DNA of 64,000 nt from an uncultured Acetatifactor sp. (GTDB lineage: Bacteria; Bacillota; Clostridia; Lachnospirales; Lachnospiraceae). The position numbers were made by a program, and so were the translations under genes. Each line of letters starts with the position of its first letter. The stretch's first letter is position 1. The stretch spans positions 34,093 through 98,092 of the forward strand of contig CAKRUB010000008.1 of NCBI GenBank assembly GCA_934402375.1, read 5' to 3'. Shown here one piece after another: positions 1-8,977 of this stretch. The notes beneath the pieces are model-generated. The model ran no database searches. It saw only the letters and a program-made list of their open reading frames with translations, and had not been told where the DNA came from.

Positions 1-529
1 CATTGTCCGAAATAGACTCTGCAATAATATCCTTTGCGCCCTGCAACGCTTCCTCAGGCGTTTTCACGCGCTTTTCTTCTTCCACATCATCGCCGGTGAC
101 ATATTTTGCCGCCTCCTCTATTACCGGGGCAGTTGCATTCTGTGCCAGAATAAACTCAGCAAGCCCATCCAGCCCCTTCGCCTTAGCCACGCTTGCTCTT
201 GTCTTTCTCTTCGGTCGATATGGGCGGTACAAATCCTCGACAACCACCAGTGTCTCTGCCGCCAGAATCTTTTCCTTCAGCTCATCCGTCAGCTTTCCCT
301 GCTCCTCTATGCTTCCAAGCACCTGCTCCTTCTTCTCTTCCAGATTGCGGAGATAGACAAGGCGCTCGTGCAGGTCACGAAGCTGCTCATCATTCAGTGA
401 CCCTGTTACTTCCTTTCTGTATCTTGAGATAAAAGGGATTGTGTTGCCCTCGTCAATCAGTTTGACGGCAGCTTCCACCTGCCACTTCTCCACCTTGAGT
501 TCTTCCTTGATTTTCAGAATAATATCCAT
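1..529 (-). CDS. tex: Tex-family S1 RNA-binding protein (N-terminal part, runs off the left edge)
   Basis: The visible 176 codons match the conserved N-terminus of Tex, a cytoplasmic nucleic-acid-binding protein with helical, YqgF-like and C-terminal S1 domains, linked in other bacteria to transcription and toxin expression. The helical start (VEAAVKLIDEGNTIPFISRY) followed by RKEVTGSLNDEQLRDLHERL is the family hallmark; the S1 domain lies outside the window. The start is ATG at 529, with GAGGA 6 nt upstream on the minus strand. The leader holds a hairpin module (536-578), a second hairpin and a good promoter at 667-695. Identification is by recognition of the conserved N-terminus only, since the catalytic-like core is not visible. 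Confidence 0.88.
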   Translation of the reverse strand, partial: MDIILKIKEELKVEKWQVEAAVKLIDEGNTIPFISRYRKEVTGSLNDEQLRDLHERLVYLRNLEEKKEQVLGSIEEQGKLTDELKEKILAAETLVVVEDLYRPYRPKRKTRASVAKAKGLDGLAEFILAQNATAPVIEEAAKYVTGDDVEEEKRVKTPEEALQGAKDIIAESISDN

Positions 530-535
530 ACTTTT

Positions 536-578
536 CCTCATTTCTGCGCACGCTCTTTGCGCATATCGAGTTTGTGTC
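536..578 (-). repeat. Hairpin-RBS leader module, copy a (tex leader)
   Basis: Read on the minus strand, this contains ACTCGATATGCGCA, a 7-nt loop, TGCGCAGAAATGAGG, and then the tex start. TGCGCA pairs with TGCGCA. The same arrangement occurs at 11889-11932, 12081-12117 and in tandem at 18574-18805. Here it abuts a second hairpin, TTTGTGTC (571-578) pairing with GACACAAA (590-597). The module carries the ribosome-binding site itself. Confidence 0.7.
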
Positions 579-666
579 AAGTGCGCGCAGACACAAATCT
601 CTTTTTCTTCTTCCTTCTGTTCCTGGACAGTCTGCAAAATGCATTCTGCAAATGTCCGCTTCCTCT

Positions 667-695
667 ATTGTACTAAAAAAATACCCCCACTGCAA
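667..695 (-). promoter_or_regulatory. Sigma-A type promoter for tex
   Basis: On the minus strand, TTGCAG (-35, 690-695) and TACAAT (-10, 667-672) are separated by 17 nt. The resulting leader of about 130 nt contains two hairpins before the tex start. Confidence 0.6.
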
Positions 696-789
696 TCTTG
701 ATTTCTCTCTGGTTTCCATCAACTTATTTCCGGCACCCTGAAACAATTCTGACAATTTCAGCCAGATGGGGCTTTTGCCCTCAGTATCT

Positions 790-818
790 TTGACAGAACA
801 CAGGAAAAATGGTATATT
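790..818 (+). promoter_or_regulatory. Sigma-A type promoter for the 894-2707 gene group
   Basis: A perfect TTGACA (790-795) and TATATT (813-818) are separated by 17 nt, about 75 nt before the GTG start at 894. Confidence 0.7.
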
Positions 819-893
819 GTAATTGTTCTAAGGTCGTGCGGACATAAAACTCTCCCACGGCAATGCAGACACATGAACAAAGGAGTTTAACTC

Positions 894-1400
894 GTGGATC
901 TCAACGAAAATAATCGTGAAAACCAACAGCAAGACGGTAGTTCCGGCAGCAGCAACGGTTGGGAAAATGCGCGCAAAAACTGGGCGCAATGGGAAGAACA
1001 ACAGGAAAAGAAAAACTGGGATCGCTGGGACAGCAATGCCTCCCACAGCAGTTACTATAATCAGCCGACGCATCCGCCCTTTGATCAGGGCTTCTCTTTC
1101 GCCGCTCTGATCTGCGGTCTGCTCTCGATTACGCTGGGCTGCTGTTATCTCTCACTGCCGATTGGTGCAATGGGAATCCTTTTTGTCCTTCTTTGCCACC
1201 GGCATAAAAAACCTCTGAACAACAACTGCCGCATGGGGCTTTGTCTCAGTGTAATCGGCTGCGTCTACGGGATGTTTATTCTGGCTTACGCATTCAGCCA
1301 TACGCCCGCACAGTCTGCCGACAGCACTTACCTTTTCCAGCAACAGATGAACCAGATGTATGAACGGCTCCTGCAGGATGGAGCCGGGGCTGCAAATTGA
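894..1400 (+). CDS. Small membrane protein with DUF4190-like C-terminal half
   Basis: 168 residues. The first 60 are highly polar and rich in Asn, Gln, Trp and Lys (several N/Q-rich and WE/WD stretches). The second half has two hydrophobic segments (about 65-103 and 115-138) separated by a basic RHKK loop, an arrangement seen in DUF4190-type small membrane proteins. The GTG start at 894 is chosen because AAAGGAG sits 9 nt upstream and no ATG in frame is near it. It is the first gene after the promoter at 790-818 and is probably co-transcribed with the next two genes. The function is unknown; the DUF4190 link is a resemblance, not a firm assignment. Confidence 0.7.
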   Translation: MDLNENNRENQQQDGSSGSSNGWENARKNWAQWEEQQEKKNWDRWDSNASHSSYYNQPTHPPFDQGFSFAALICGLLSITLGCCYLSLPIGAMGILFVLLCHRHKKPLNNNCRMGLCLSVIGCVYGMFILAYAFSHTPAQSADSTYLFQQQMNQMYERLLQDGAGAAN

Positions 1401-1414
1401 CCGGGAGGTAATCT

Positions 1415-1906
1415 ATGAATCTTACGATTGGAAGCATTAATACAAATTATCCGACTGCCGAAGAGAAAGCCAAGGCAGGCATCCCCTTAACTCCCATGGA
1501 GGAGGAAAAAGAAAAGGACCGGAAGGAACGTCTGGGCATAAAGGATCCTTCCGAAGAATGTCAGACCTGCAAGAACAGAAAATATCAGGATGGCTCCGAT
1601 GAGATGGTGTCCTTTAAAAGTGCGGCTCACATCTCCCCCGAAAGCGCCGCCGCGAGAGTTCGCGCCCACGAGCAGGAGCATGTATCCAATGCCTATAAAA
1701 AAGCTGCCATGAATGACGGCAAGGTCATATCCGCCTCCGTCTCCATCCATACAGCAGTCTGCCCTGAATGCGGACGTACCTATATCTCGGGCGGGACGAC
1801 ACACACACAGATCAAATATTACAATGAGGATACCCCCTATCAGAGGGAATTGAAATCCGCCGACCGTGGAAAATATGTAGGGATGAATGCCGACTATGCG
1901 GTTTAG
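1415..1906 (+). CDS. SprA-like putative zinc metallopeptidase
   Basis: 163 residues. A HEQEH motif (HExxH zinc-peptidase signature) lies near residue 87 in the context ARVRAHEQEHVSNAY, which resembles the SprA-related putative metalloprotease family. Two CxxC-type cysteine pairs flank it (CQTC near 45, CPEC near 118), suggesting a structural metal site. There is no signal peptide or membrane segment, so it is predicted to be cytoplasmic. The gene follows the previous one by 14 nt with GGGAGG before its ATG. The substrate is unknown. The zinc-binding motif is seen directly; peptidase activity is inferred from the family. Confidence 0.7.
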   Translation: MNLTIGSINTNYPTAEEKAKAGIPLTPMEEEKEKDRKERLGIKDPSEECQTCKNRKYQDGSDEMVSFKSAAHISPESAAARVRAHEQEHVSNAYKKAAMNDGKVISASVSIHTAVCPECGRTYISGGTTHTQIKYYNEDTPYQRELKSADRGKYVGMNADYAV

Positions 1907-1939
1907 CCGCGGCAAAGAACATTTGAAATGAGGATTGAA

Positions 1940-2707
1940 ATGGAGCAACGTATAAAGGGCTATGAACTGAAGGATAGAGCAAAGGATATTCTGCGTGGGA
2001 ATTACGGTACGATCATACTCGGACAGTTTTTGTTCTGGCTGATCATTTTCGGGGTTATACTCGTATTCAGCTTCCCTTACCTGCTGTCCTCCATCACTGC
2101 GTTGTACTCTTCCGGCGGATACAAAAGCAGCACGGCACTGTATATTTACAGAGCAGGTACGTTCATATCTCAGATATTGTATGGCTTTCTTGATTTTGGT
2201 TCCAGCTATCTCTGCCTGAAAATCATCTGTCGGCAGAGAAACGGGTATCAGGATGTTTTCTTCAGCTTCCGCCGCGAAAATCTGTTAAAAACCTTTTGTC
2301 TGACCGTTGTCCGGCTTGTTTTCAATTATCTTTGCCTTGGCACAGGTCAGTATTTTGCATCAAGTTATCTCGTCACACGGAATTACCGCTGGCTGCTCTA
2401 CGCTCTGATTGCATACGCAGTCGGATACTGTGTCTATATTCCTGTAGCACTTGCATTAGACAATACCTATTTTCTTCTGTTGGACTTCCCCGAGAAAAAG
2501 ATCGGTGACATCCTGAGAAGCAGCTTCCGGCTGATCAAAGGCAACCGCAAGCGTCTCTTTTTACTGGAGCTTAGCTTTATTCCCCTGCAGCTGCTTGCGC
2601 TTCTCTCCTTCGGCGTCGGCAACCTCTGGCTCAGTCCTTATATGCATATGACCTATACACTGTTTTATATGGATCTCGCCAACCCCGGAAGTCTGCAAAA
2701 CAGGTAA
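1940..2707 (+). CDS. DUF975-family integral membrane protein
   Basis: A 255-residue protein beginning with a polar segment ending in RAKDILRGNY, a typical DUF975 opening, followed by about five hydrophobic segments (near 24-48, 65-90, 128-150, 152-175 and 205-230) and the family's KGNRKRLFLLELSFIPL region. The function of DUF975 proteins is unknown; they are multi-pass membrane proteins common in Firmicutes. An earlier ATG exists at 1928, but GAGG at 1930-1933 is correctly spaced only for the ATG at 1940. The gene converges tail to tail on the Rpn-type nuclease, with 4 nt between them. Confidence 0.75.
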   Translation: MEQRIKGYELKDRAKDILRGNYGTIILGQFLFWLIIFGVILVFSFPYLLSSITALYSSGGYKSSTALYIYRAGTFISQILYGFLDFGSSYLCLKIICRQRNGYQDVFFSFRRENLLKTFCLTVVRLVFNYLCLGTGQYFASSYLVTRNYRWLLYALIAYAVGYCVYIPVALALDNTYFLLLDFPEKKIGDILRSSFRLIKGNRKRLFLLELSFIPLQLLALLSFGVGNLWLSPYMHMTYTLFYMDLANPGSLQNR

Positions 2708-2711
2708 ACCT

Positions 2712-3611
2712 TTATTTCTCTGCCAGCCACTGTTCTACGGTCTCTACGCTCTCGCCGACTGCCTGTGCAATCTTCTCCACAGGCATCTGCATCTGAGCCA
2801 GCTTTTTCACTGTGTTCTGCCGCTCCCGATGCCTGCCCTGTTCTATTCCTTGTTCTATTCCTTGTTCTATTCCTTGTTCTATCCCCTGTACTCTGCCCTG
2901 CTCCATTCCATCCTGTACCCCGGCCTCGTATTCCTCTCTGTATTTCTGTTGTAACGTCATATACTCCAGCCTCCATTCTTTATGCTCAGCCGCATTCTTC
3001 ACGCATCTGTCAAGTTTCTCCGTGAAAGCGTCCGTCACTTCATTCGTCCTGATAAACCTTAAGAATGCTGCCAGCTTCTCGGGCATTCCTTTAACGCTGC
3101 CACCTGCATTCAGAAAAACCTTATATGCATCGTCACCGAGTGCCAGCTCCGGCAGCTCACGGCAACGGTTTTCAAAGGTATATACCGGAAGATTTACTCC
3201 GGGAAACAGATCTTCCGGGCTGATAAAGATAACATAACTTTTTTTCAGCCGGTTATAGGATTCTCCCCTCCAGATCAGATTCAGATCAACCATTCCCTGA
3301 TAATATCTGCTTCTTCTGGGAATGTCCTTCTTCAAACTGACCTGCATCTCAATGTCATAGACAGCATCCTCATCATCCTCCAGATACACATCCAGTCTCA
3401 CGCCCTTTGCATCCTTCGTTTGCCGCAGCTCCTGTTGGCTGTTCACATAGGTAATATCACGCACCTTCTTTCCGAGAATCACCTCGAGCAGCTCTATACA
3501 AAGCTCCTTGTCCGAGGTCAGGATCTTGCAAAAAAGAAAATCATCTGTAAAGACAAGCTCCTCATACTGCTTCTGACGGTGTGCACTACTTATTGCTTCA
3601 TTCGTTCCCAT
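2712..3611 (-). CDS. Rpn-family recombination-promoting nuclease / PD-(D/E)XK transposase-like protein
   Basis: 299 residues. The N-terminal TDDFLFCKILTSDKELCIEL and the core RLDVYLEDDEDAVYDIEMQ carry the D...E-Q pattern of the PD-(D/E)XK nuclease fold found in Rpn/transposase_31 proteins, which stimulate recA-independent recombination in E. coli. Near the C-terminus four GIEQ tetrapeptides follow one another (encoded at 2838-2890), and the last 30 residues (MPVEKIAQAVGESVETVEQW) form a helix-turn-helix-like tail. The track start upstream is rejected: the ATG at 3611 has AAAGGAGG directly before it. A degenerate copy of the same C-terminal tail lies at 63445-63525, so the family is dispersed in this genome. 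Confidence 0.8.
   Translation of the reverse strand: MGTNEAISSAHRQKQYEELVFTDDFLFCKILTSDKELCIELLEVILGKKVRDITYVNSQQELRQTKDAKGVRLDVYLEDDEDAVYDIEMQVSLKKDIPRRSRYYQGMVDLNLIWRGESYNRLKKSYVIFISPEDLFPGVNLPVYTFENRCRELPELALGDDAYKVFLNAGGSVKGMPEKLAAFLRFIRTNEVTDAFTEKLDRCVKNAAEHKEWRLEYMTLQQKYREEYEAGVQDGMEQGRVQGIEQGIEQGIEQGIEQGRHRERQNTVKKLAQMQMPVEKIAQAVGESVETVEQWLAEK
2838..2890 (-). repeat. 12-bp tandem repeat inside the Rpn-type gene
   Basis: The unit TGTTCTATTCCT (plus strand) is repeated about four times with a degenerate tail, encoding GIEQ repeats on the minus strand. As a 12-bp unit it preserves frame when copies are gained or lost, so length variation among strains is likely. Confidence 0.8.
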
Positions 3612-3770
3612 ATTTTTCCTCCTTTGAAATACCTTCCGATTCGCAGGAGTAATAGAGGAAACGCTATGCAATCCGTCTGAAATCTCCTGCTGTTTTGTTG
3701 ATAATGGTGTTAAGCATGAAATTTCAAATAGATTGATAATAGATAAATTGAAATCTGATCTGTAAAATAA

Positions 3771-3810
3771 GAAAGTTCTATGCTTACCCTCAGAGTAGCA
3801 CAGAACTTTC
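3771..3810 (-). terminator. Intrinsic terminator after prfB
   Basis: GAAAGTTCTATGCT and its near-perfect complement (ending CAGAACTTTC) form a stem of about 14 bp. On the minus strand the stem is followed by TTATTTT, as expected for termination of the secA-prfB unit. Confidence 0.75.
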
Positions 3811-3850
3811 CTAAATGCAAGTATTTTCTTCAAGAGATATAGTTATCTGT

Positions 3851-4975
3851 CTATTGTTCGGTCACACGATCCTTCGTGTTGACCCACTTCAGATAGCCGT
3901 TGATGAACGGATCGAGTGCACCGTCAAGCACCGCATCCGCATTTCCTGTCTCCACATCCGTTCTCAGATCCTTTACCAGCTTATAAGGCTGTAATACATA
4001 GGAGCGAATCTGGTTTCCCCACGCAATGTCCTTGATCTCACCGCGGATATCCGACAGCTTCTCGACATTTGCCTCCTGCTTGAGCAGGTACAGCTTCGCT
4101 TTCAGCATCTGCATCGCCTTGTCCTTATTCTGGAACTGGCTTCTCTCGTTCTGGCACTGTACCACGGTTCCGGTCGGAATATGCGTGATACGGATAGCCG
4201 ACGAAGTCTTATTGATATGCTGTCCACCGGCGCCACTGCTTCGATAGGTGTCGATACGTAGATCCTTCTCGTCGATCTCCACATCCACATCCTCCTCAAT
4301 GTCCGGCATAACATCCAGAGATACAAAGGAAGTCTGCCGCTTTCCCTGCGCATTAAACGGAGAAATACGAACCAATCTGTGCACTCCCTTTTCAGATTTC
4401 AGATAGCCGTAAGCATTGAGACCATTGACCTGAAACGTAACTGACTTGATTCCCGCCTCGTCACCGTCCAGATAATCCAGCACTTCAACAGAAAAGCCCT
4501 TGCGCTCCGCCCATCTGGTATACATACGGTACAGCATGCTGCACCAGTCGCAGCTCTCGGTTCCGCCCGCACCGGCATTAAGCTTCAATATAGCATTATC
4601 CTTGTCATATTCGCCGGACAGCAGGGTCGAAATTCTTAGCTCATCAAACTTCGCCTTAAAATCCTCCAGCTCACCGCGGATCTCATCCACCATCGCGCTG
4701 TCGTTTTCCTCATATCCCATTTCGATCAGCGTCAGAATATCCTCATACTGGGTAAAGAGACCGCTGCATTCCGCAACGGTATCCTTCATGTTCTTCAATT
4801 CCTTCATCTTGGCGTTGGACTTGTCGGGATCGTCCCAGAAACCGGGCGCCTCCATCTCCATCTCCAACTCCTCGATCCGCTTTGACTTATTGTCAAGATC
4901 CAGAGAATCCCTCACCTCAGCCAACGGAGTCTCATAGGTCAGAATTTCTGTTTTCATCTGATCTAATTCTACCAC
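3851..4975 (-). CDS. prfB: Peptide chain release factor 2
   Basis: 374-residue RF2, which recognises UGA and UAA stop codons on the ribosome. The RF2 anticodon-like SPF tripeptide (VRISPFNAQGK) and the catalytic GGQ loop (GAGGQHINKTSSA) are both present. The GTG at 4975 gives the usual RF2 N-terminus MVELDQMKTEI; an upstream GTG at 4987 is also open, and neither has a strong ribosome site. The programmed +1 frameshift found in many prfB genes is absent: the equivalent region reads continuously through RDSLDLDNK with CTG-GAT and no UGA codon. It lies 70 nt downstream of secA, a common Firmicute arrangement, and ends in the terminator at 3771-3810. Confidence 0.95.
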   Translation of the reverse strand: MVELDQMKTEILTYETPLAEVRDSLDLDNKSKRIEELEMEMEAPGFWDDPDKSNAKMKELKNMKDTVAECSGLFTQYEDILTLIEMGYEENDSAMVDEIRGELEDFKAKFDELRISTLLSGEYDKDNAILKLNAGAGGTESCDWCSMLYRMYTRWAERKGFSVEVLDYLDGDEAGIKSVTFQVNGLNAYGYLKSEKGVHRLVRISPFNAQGKRQTSFVSLDVMPDIEEDVDVEIDEKDLRIDTYRSSGAGGQHINKTSSAIRITHIPTGTVVQCQNERSQFQNKDKAMQMLKAKLYLLKQEANVEKLSDIRGEIKDIAWGNQIRSYVLQPYKLVKDLRTDVETGNADAVLDGALDPFINGYLKWVNTKDRVTEQ

Positions 4976-5044
4976 TTTATGCCACACTCTTTCTTTTTCA
5001 TTATGATGATACTCAGGTCGGAAAGTCGTCAGCCTCTCCGCTCA

Positions 5045-7624
5045 TCACGCCTTCCGTCCACAGCACTGCTTATACTTCTTGCCACTTCCGCAGGGGCAGG
5101 GATCGTTCGGATAGATCTTCGCGTTTTCGCGCTTCACAGGTCCTCTGGGCGCACTGTCATCCTTGTTAGTACCGGTAACCTTCGCAACCTGCTCTCTCTC
5201 CACCTTCTGCTCCACCTTGATATGGAAAAGCAGGCGGACAGTCTCTTCCTTGATATTCTGAATCAATTCATCGAACATCTTGTATCCTCTGGTCTTGTAC
5301 TCCACAAGCGGATCCCGCTGCCCATATGCCTGCAAGCCGATACCCTGACGAAGCTGCTCCATATCGTCAATATGATCCATCCACTTTCTGTCGATAACCT
5401 TCAGCAGAATGACACGCTCCAGCTCTCGTATCGCCTCGGAGTTCGGGAATTCCGCCTCCTTGGTCTCATACATCTTGACAGCCTCTTCCTTCAACTGCTG
5501 CTTCAGACTGTTCTTCTTAGGCTTCTTCACTCTCTCAGCTGTCACAGGCTGCAACGGAACTGTCGGGATGAGCAGCGTATTCAGTTCATTGAAATTCCAC
5601 TCCTCCAGCTCCGCATCCTCGTTGATGCTGATATCCACACAGTTTTCAACAATATCCGTGATCATCTTATAGATGAAATCTCTCATGCTCTCGCCATTTA
5701 AGACACGGCGGCGCTCATCATAGATAATCTCCCTCTGCTCACTCATGACACGGTCATATTCCAGCAGATTCTTACGGATGCCGAAGTTATTGCCCTCGAT
5801 CTTCTTCTGGGCAGTCTCAATCGCATTCGTCAGTGCCTTATGCTCGATTTCCTGTCCCTCCGGGATTCCCATTGCGTTGAACATACCGATCAGCCGCTCA
5901 GAGCCGAACAGTCTCATCAGATCATCCTGCAGGGAAATATAGAACTTCGATTCGCCGGGATCTCCCTGACGACCGGAACGACCTCTCAGCTGGTTATCAA
6001 TACGTCTCGACTCGTGTCTCTCCGTACCGATAATCTTAAGACCTCCAGCCGCTCTCGCTTCCTCATCGAGCTTGATGTCCGTACCACGACCTGCCATGTT
6101 TGTTGCAATCGTCACAGCGCCGTGCACACCTGCATCCGCAACGATCTCAGCCTCCAGCTCATGGAACTTCGCGTTCAGCACCTTATGCTGGATTCCTCTT
6201 CTCTGTAGCATACGGCTCAGCTCTTCACTGGCCTCGATCGTAATCGTGCCGACCAGAACGGGCTGTCCCTTTGCATGCGCCTCCTCGACAGCATCGACGA
6301 TGGCGTGCAGCTTCTCCTGCTTCGTCTTATATACCGCATCCTGTAGATCTTTACGGATAACGGGACGGTTCGTGGGAATGACAACAACATCCATTCCGTA
6401 AATCTCGCGGAACTCCTTCTCCTCCGTCAGCGCCGTACCTGTCATACCACACTTCTTCTCGAAAAGATTAAAGAAATTCTGGAAGGTGATGGATGCAAGT
6501 GTCTTGCTCTCTCTCTTTACCTTCACATGCTCTTTTGCCTCGATCGCCTGATGCAGACCATCAGAGTAACGGCGTCCCGGCATGATACGTCCGGTAAACT
6601 CATCAACAATCAGAACCTGATCATCCTTGACCACATAGTCCTGATCACGGAACATCAGGTTGTGCGCACGAAGCGCCAGAATGATGTTGTGCTGTATCTC
6701 CAGATTCTCGGGATCGGCAAAGTTATCAATATGGAAAAATTCCTCGACCTTCTTCACACCCGCCTCGGTCAGGTTGATCACCTTATCCTTCTCATTTACG
6801 ATAAAGTCACCATTCTCCTCCTGAATCACGCCCATGATGGCATCCATCTTCGTCAGCTGCTGTACATCGTCGCCTCGCTTCATGCGCCTTGCAAGCAGAT
6901 CACACATCTCATACAGAGCCGTAGACTTTCCACTCTGACCCGAAATGATCAACGGCGTTCTCGCCTCATCGATCAATACCGAGTCCACCTCGTCAATGAT
7001 ACAGAAATGCAGTTCTCTCAGCACCAGCTGTTCCTTGTAAATTACCATGTTGTCACGCAGGTAATCAAAGCCGAGTTCATTATTTGTCACATAAGTAATA
7101 TCGCAGGCATATGCCTTCTGACGCTCCTCGCTGGTCATGCTGTTCAGCACAACTCCGACAGACAGCCCGAGGAATTCATGTACCTGTCCCATCCACTCAG
7201 CGTCACGCTTTGCCAGATAGTCGTTGACCGTTACAATATGAACGCCCTTGCCCTCCAGCGCATTCAGATAAGCCGGTGCGGTAGATACCAGCGTTTTTCC
7301 TTCACCGGTACGCATCTCGGCGATACGTCCCTGATGCAGAATAATTCCACCAATCAGCTGTACACGGTAATGCTCCATGTTCAGGACACGGCGCGCAGCC
7401 TCTCTCACCGTTGCAAACGCTTCCGGCAGCAGATCATCCAGAGTCGCTCCCTCCGCCAGTCTCTTCTTGTATTCATCCGTCTTGCCCCGCAGTTCCTCGT
7501 CGGACAGCGCCTGCATCGCAGGGCGGAGCTCCTCGATCTTATCTACCAGAGGCATGATTCTCTTCAATTCTCTGTCACTGTGTGTACCGAATATCTTGTC
7601 AATAACCTTCACGACAATAGCCAT
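5045..7624 (-). CDS. secA: Preprotein translocase ATPase SecA
   Basis: The 859-residue motor of the Sec export pathway, which couples ATP hydrolysis to pushing preproteins through SecYEG. Visible motifs are Walker A MRTGEGKT, the [13 protein letters not shown] helicase motif [12 protein letters not shown] and [13 protein letters not shown], plus the C-terminal zinc-binding [13 protein letters not shown] tail that contacts SecB or the ribosome in other species. The ATG at 7624 is preferred because it gives the standard [13 protein letters not shown] start and has GGA 5 nt upstream; the reading frame also opens at a GTG at 7666. A promoter lies at 7690-7718. The gene is likely transcribed together with prfB. 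Confidence 0.97.
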   Translation of the reverse strand: MAIVVKVIDKIFGTHSDRELKRIMPLVDKIEELRPAMQALSDEELRGKTDEYKKRLAEGATLDDLLPEAFATVREAARRVLNMEHYRVQLIGGIILHQGRIAEMRTGEGKTLVSTAPAYLNALEGKGVHIVTVNDYLAKRDAEWMGQVHEFLGLSVGVVLNSMTSEERQKAYACDITYVTNNELGFDYLRDNMVIYKEQLVLRELHFCIIDEVDSVLIDEARTPLIISGQSGKSTALYEMCDLLARRMKRGDDVQQLTKMDAIMGVIQEENGDFIVNEKDKVINLTEAGVKKVEEFFHIDNFADPENLEIQHNIILALRAHNLMFRDQDYVVKDDQVLIVDEFTGRIMPGRRYSDGLHQAIEAKEHVKVKRESKTLASITFQNFFNLFEKKCGMTGTALTEEKEFREIYGMDVVVIPTNRPVIRKDLQDAVYKTKQEKLHAIVDAVEEAHAKGQPVLVGTITIEASEELSRMLQRRGIQHKVLNAKFHELEAEIVADAGVHGAVTIATNMAGRGTDIKLDEEARAAGGLKIIGTERHESRRIDNQLRGRSGRQGDPGESKFYISLQDDLMRLFGSERLIGMFNAMGIPEGQEIEHKALTNAIETAQKKIEGNNFGIRKNLLEYDRVMSEQREIIYDERRRVLNGESMRDFIYKMITDIVENCVDISINEDAELEEWNFNELNTLLIPTVPLQPVTAERVKKPKKNSLKQQLKEEAVKMYETKEAEFPNSEAIRELERVILLKVIDRKWMDHIDDMEQLRQGIGLQAYGQRDPLVEYKTRGYKMFDELIQNIKEETVRLLFHIKVEQKVEREQVAKVTGTNKDDSAPRGPVKRENAKIYPNDPCPCGSGKKYKQCCGRKA

Positions 7625-7689
7625 ACCTTTCCGTCGTCTGCGAGTATTGCTTTTCTCAACAGACACCTTGTTTATAAACCATATTGTTC

Positions 7690-7718
7690 ATTGTAACAGA
7701 ATTTCACACCAGATTCAA
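7690..7718 (-). promoter_or_regulatory. Sigma-A type promoter for secA-prfB
   Basis: On the minus strand, TTGAAT (7713-7718) and TACAAT (7690-7695) are separated by 17 nt, about 65 nt before the preferred secA start. Confidence 0.65.
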
Positions 7719-7768
7719 TATAAAGCTGTTTTCATAGAATTAACAATTTGTAAATTTCCTGTTAAAGT

Positions 7769-7797
7769 TTGACTTTCGCGTGGGAAAATATTATAAT
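7769..7797 (+). promoter_or_regulatory. Sigma-A type promoter for the HD-GYP gene
   Basis: TTGACT (7769-7774) and a perfect TATAAT (7792-7797) are separated by 17 nt. The promoter is divergent from the secA promoter. Confidence 0.75.
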
Positions 7798-7873
7798 TTT
7801 ATCATCAAGGCAAACCCCTTTTCAGAACCTACGATATAAGGTTTGCAGCTTACTGAAAGGCATGAGGCTTCAC

Positions 7874-8959
7874 ATGAAAAGACTATCCACAATGCAGCTG
7901 GTTCCCGGGATGATAACCGGGGCTGATATTCTGGACATGGACGGACAACTGATCCTTTCAAAGGGAACCGAGCTGACTGACCGTCTGATTACAAAGCTTG
8001 ATATGTACGGCATACTTACTGTCTCGATTGCAGATAATGTTCCTCTTCCCGAGACTCATGAGATCATTTCTGCCCCGAGAGAGCCCTCTTACTCTGCGCG
8101 CATCCGGAATTCTCCGGCTTTTCAGCAGTTCAGACAGGAATACGAGCTGAACCTCGCCTCATTTAAACAGGCTATGAATGGTGTGGTAGAGAAGAATATG
8201 CCCCTCGACATTGAGGAGCTGCTGAAGCAGACCTTGAATATCACTGCTCTCGGTCAAAACCCGAACAGTATTCTCTCAATGCTTCACAATATGCGGGAAT
8301 ATGACGATTCCACCTATGCCCACTGCATTAACGTAGCTCTGCTCTGCAACATTTTTGCGACCTGGCTGCGCTTCGACAGACGCCAGATCCATCTGGCTAC
8401 CGGCTGCGGACTGCTTCATGATGTCGGCAAGCTGCATATTCCGCACAACATTCTGACAAAGCCCAGCCATCTGACCGAGAATGAGTACAGCGAAATCCAA
8501 AAGCACCCTGTCATCGGCTACCGGCTTCTGAAAAAGGCCGGGGCAAGTATCCACATCCAGAATGCAGCCCTGATGCATCACGAGCGCATGGACGGTTCCG
8601 GTTATCCTCTGCATTGCCAGAGCTCGCAGATCGACAAATATGCCCGCATCGTGGCGATTGCGGATGTGTACGATGCCATGACCGCCACGCGAGTCTACCG
8701 CGGTCCGATGTGTCCCTTCCGGGTCATAGAGCTTTTTGAGTCAGAGGGTTTCCGCAAATATGACGTGGAATATCTTCTGGTTGTCCTCGAAAATATCGTG
8801 AACACCTACATCCAGAACCGCTGCCGGCTTTCTGACGGCAGAGAAGGCGACATCATTTATATCAACAAATTCAACCTTTCGCGTCCCATCGTCCAGTGCG
8901 GCACACAGTACATCGATCTGTCCGAATGCCCGCACCTGACCGTGGAGACGCTGTTGTAA
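7874..8959 (+). CDS. HD-GYP domain cyclic-di-GMP phosphodiesterase
   Basis: 361 residues. An N-terminal region of about 120 residues (LVPGMITGADILDMDGQLIL and following) resembles the small domain that precedes HD-GYP in many proteins. The catalytic domain shows HDVGK (HD motif), the HHERMDGSGYP signature with the GYP triad, and ADVYDAMTATRVYRG. Such enzymes hydrolyse the second messenger c-di-GMP to GMP. There is no signal peptide or membrane segment, so it is cytoplasmic. The ATG at 7874 is chosen because GAGG at 7864-7867 is 6 nt away; an ATG at 7862 lacks correct spacing. The pectinesterase gene follows after 18 nt and is probably in the same transcript. Confidence 0.9.
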   Translation: MKRLSTMQLVPGMITGADILDMDGQLILSKGTELTDRLITKLDMYGILTVSIADNVPLPETHEIISAPREPSYSARIRNSPAFQQFRQEYELNLASFKQAMNGVVEKNMPLDIEELLKQTLNITALGQNPNSILSMLHNMREYDDSTYAHCINVALLCNIFATWLRFDRRQIHLATGCGLLHDVGKLHIPHNILTKPSHLTENEYSEIQKHPVIGYRLLKKAGASIHIQNAALMHHERMDGSGYPLHCQSSQIDKYARIVAIADVYDAMTATRVYRGPMCPFRVIELFESEGFRKYDVEYLLVVLENIVNTYIQNRCRLSDGREGDIIYINKFNLSRPIVQCGTQYIDLSECPHLTVETLL

Positions 8960-8977
8960 GATAAGGAGCCTTTTGCC

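Noticed and set aside
453..755. 100-codon minus-strand frame upstream of tex
   Set aside because: It covers the tex promoter, hairpins and leader module and has no good ribosome site. The Tex start at 529 is far better supported.
6527..7696. 389-codon plus-strand frame inside secA
   Set aside because: It is the antisense shadow of a strongly conserved SecA coding region.
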